From Chloroflexota bacterium (GTDB taxonomy: Bacteria; Chloroflexota; Ktedonobacteria; Ktedonobacterales; Ktedonobacteraceae), in the NCBI GenBank assembly GCA_005881995.1, contig VBHV01000101.1, positions 1-5,645 on the forward strand: DNA of 5,645 nucleotides, given 5' to 3'. This document shows positions 5,627 through 5,645 of this stretch, in pieces. Within the stretch, counting starts at the first letter, position 1. Each line of letters opens with the position of its first letter. Below the pieces are notes generated by a model. That model had not been told where the DNA came from, ran no database searches, and was given only the letters and a program-made list of their open reading frames with translations. The translations under genes were made by a program, and so were the position numbers.

Positions 5627-5645
5627 GTATTTCAAATTGCCCAGG

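Overview
The window looks like a piece of a Chloroflexota chromosome, most likely class Ktedonobacteria. That rests on weak but consistent signs: fairly G+C-rich genes with AT-rich spacers, a full-length RNase Y, an stand-alone biotin carboxylase with a C-terminal extension, and short palindromes of the GTAGGGGCG...CGCCCCTAC type, which I associate with this phylum. No rRNA, tRNA, CRISPR array, transposase gene or phage gene is visible.

Layout, left to right: the C-terminal half of a thiolase (2-646, +, cut by the left edge); a Nudix hydrolase (630-1094, -) whose end overlaps the thiolase end by 17 bp; a spacer (1095-1390) filled mainly by a 72-bp tandem repeat and a decayed REP-like hairpin, then an AT-rich stretch and a small leader hairpin; RNase Y (rny, 1391-2947, +); a PHP-domain phosphoesterase of the RNase AM / nucleoside-bisphosphate phosphatase type (2980-3864, +); a biotin carboxylase (accC, 3868-5352, -) whose stop lies 3 bp from the PHP stop; and a non-coding right end (5353-5645) holding a REPIN-like paired palindrome in the presumed accC leader, an extended -10 promoter for accC and a perfect FNR-type operator close to the edge.

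Functionally there are two themes. The rny-PHP pair is probably a two-gene RNA-turnover operon: RNase Y makes internal cuts at the membrane, and the PHP enzyme may trim 5' ends or remove phosphate from small 3',5'-bisphosphate products. The thiolase and the biotin carboxylase belong to acyl-CoA metabolism but are not in one operon. The Nudix protein is probably a small nucleotide-diphosphate hydrolase with two altered signature residues.

The most unusual observation is in accC. Compared with E. coli AccC as I remember it, about 31 residues are missing without loss of frame, exactly where the helix region and the first metal-binding Glu (E. coli E276) of the ATP-grasp site should be. It is either a real lesion or variant, or an assembly error. 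The REPIN in the accC leader, the 72-bp tandem repeat holding the Nudix ribosome binding site, and the FNR box are the other points that deserve a look. I see no clear new multi-gene defence or mobile system.
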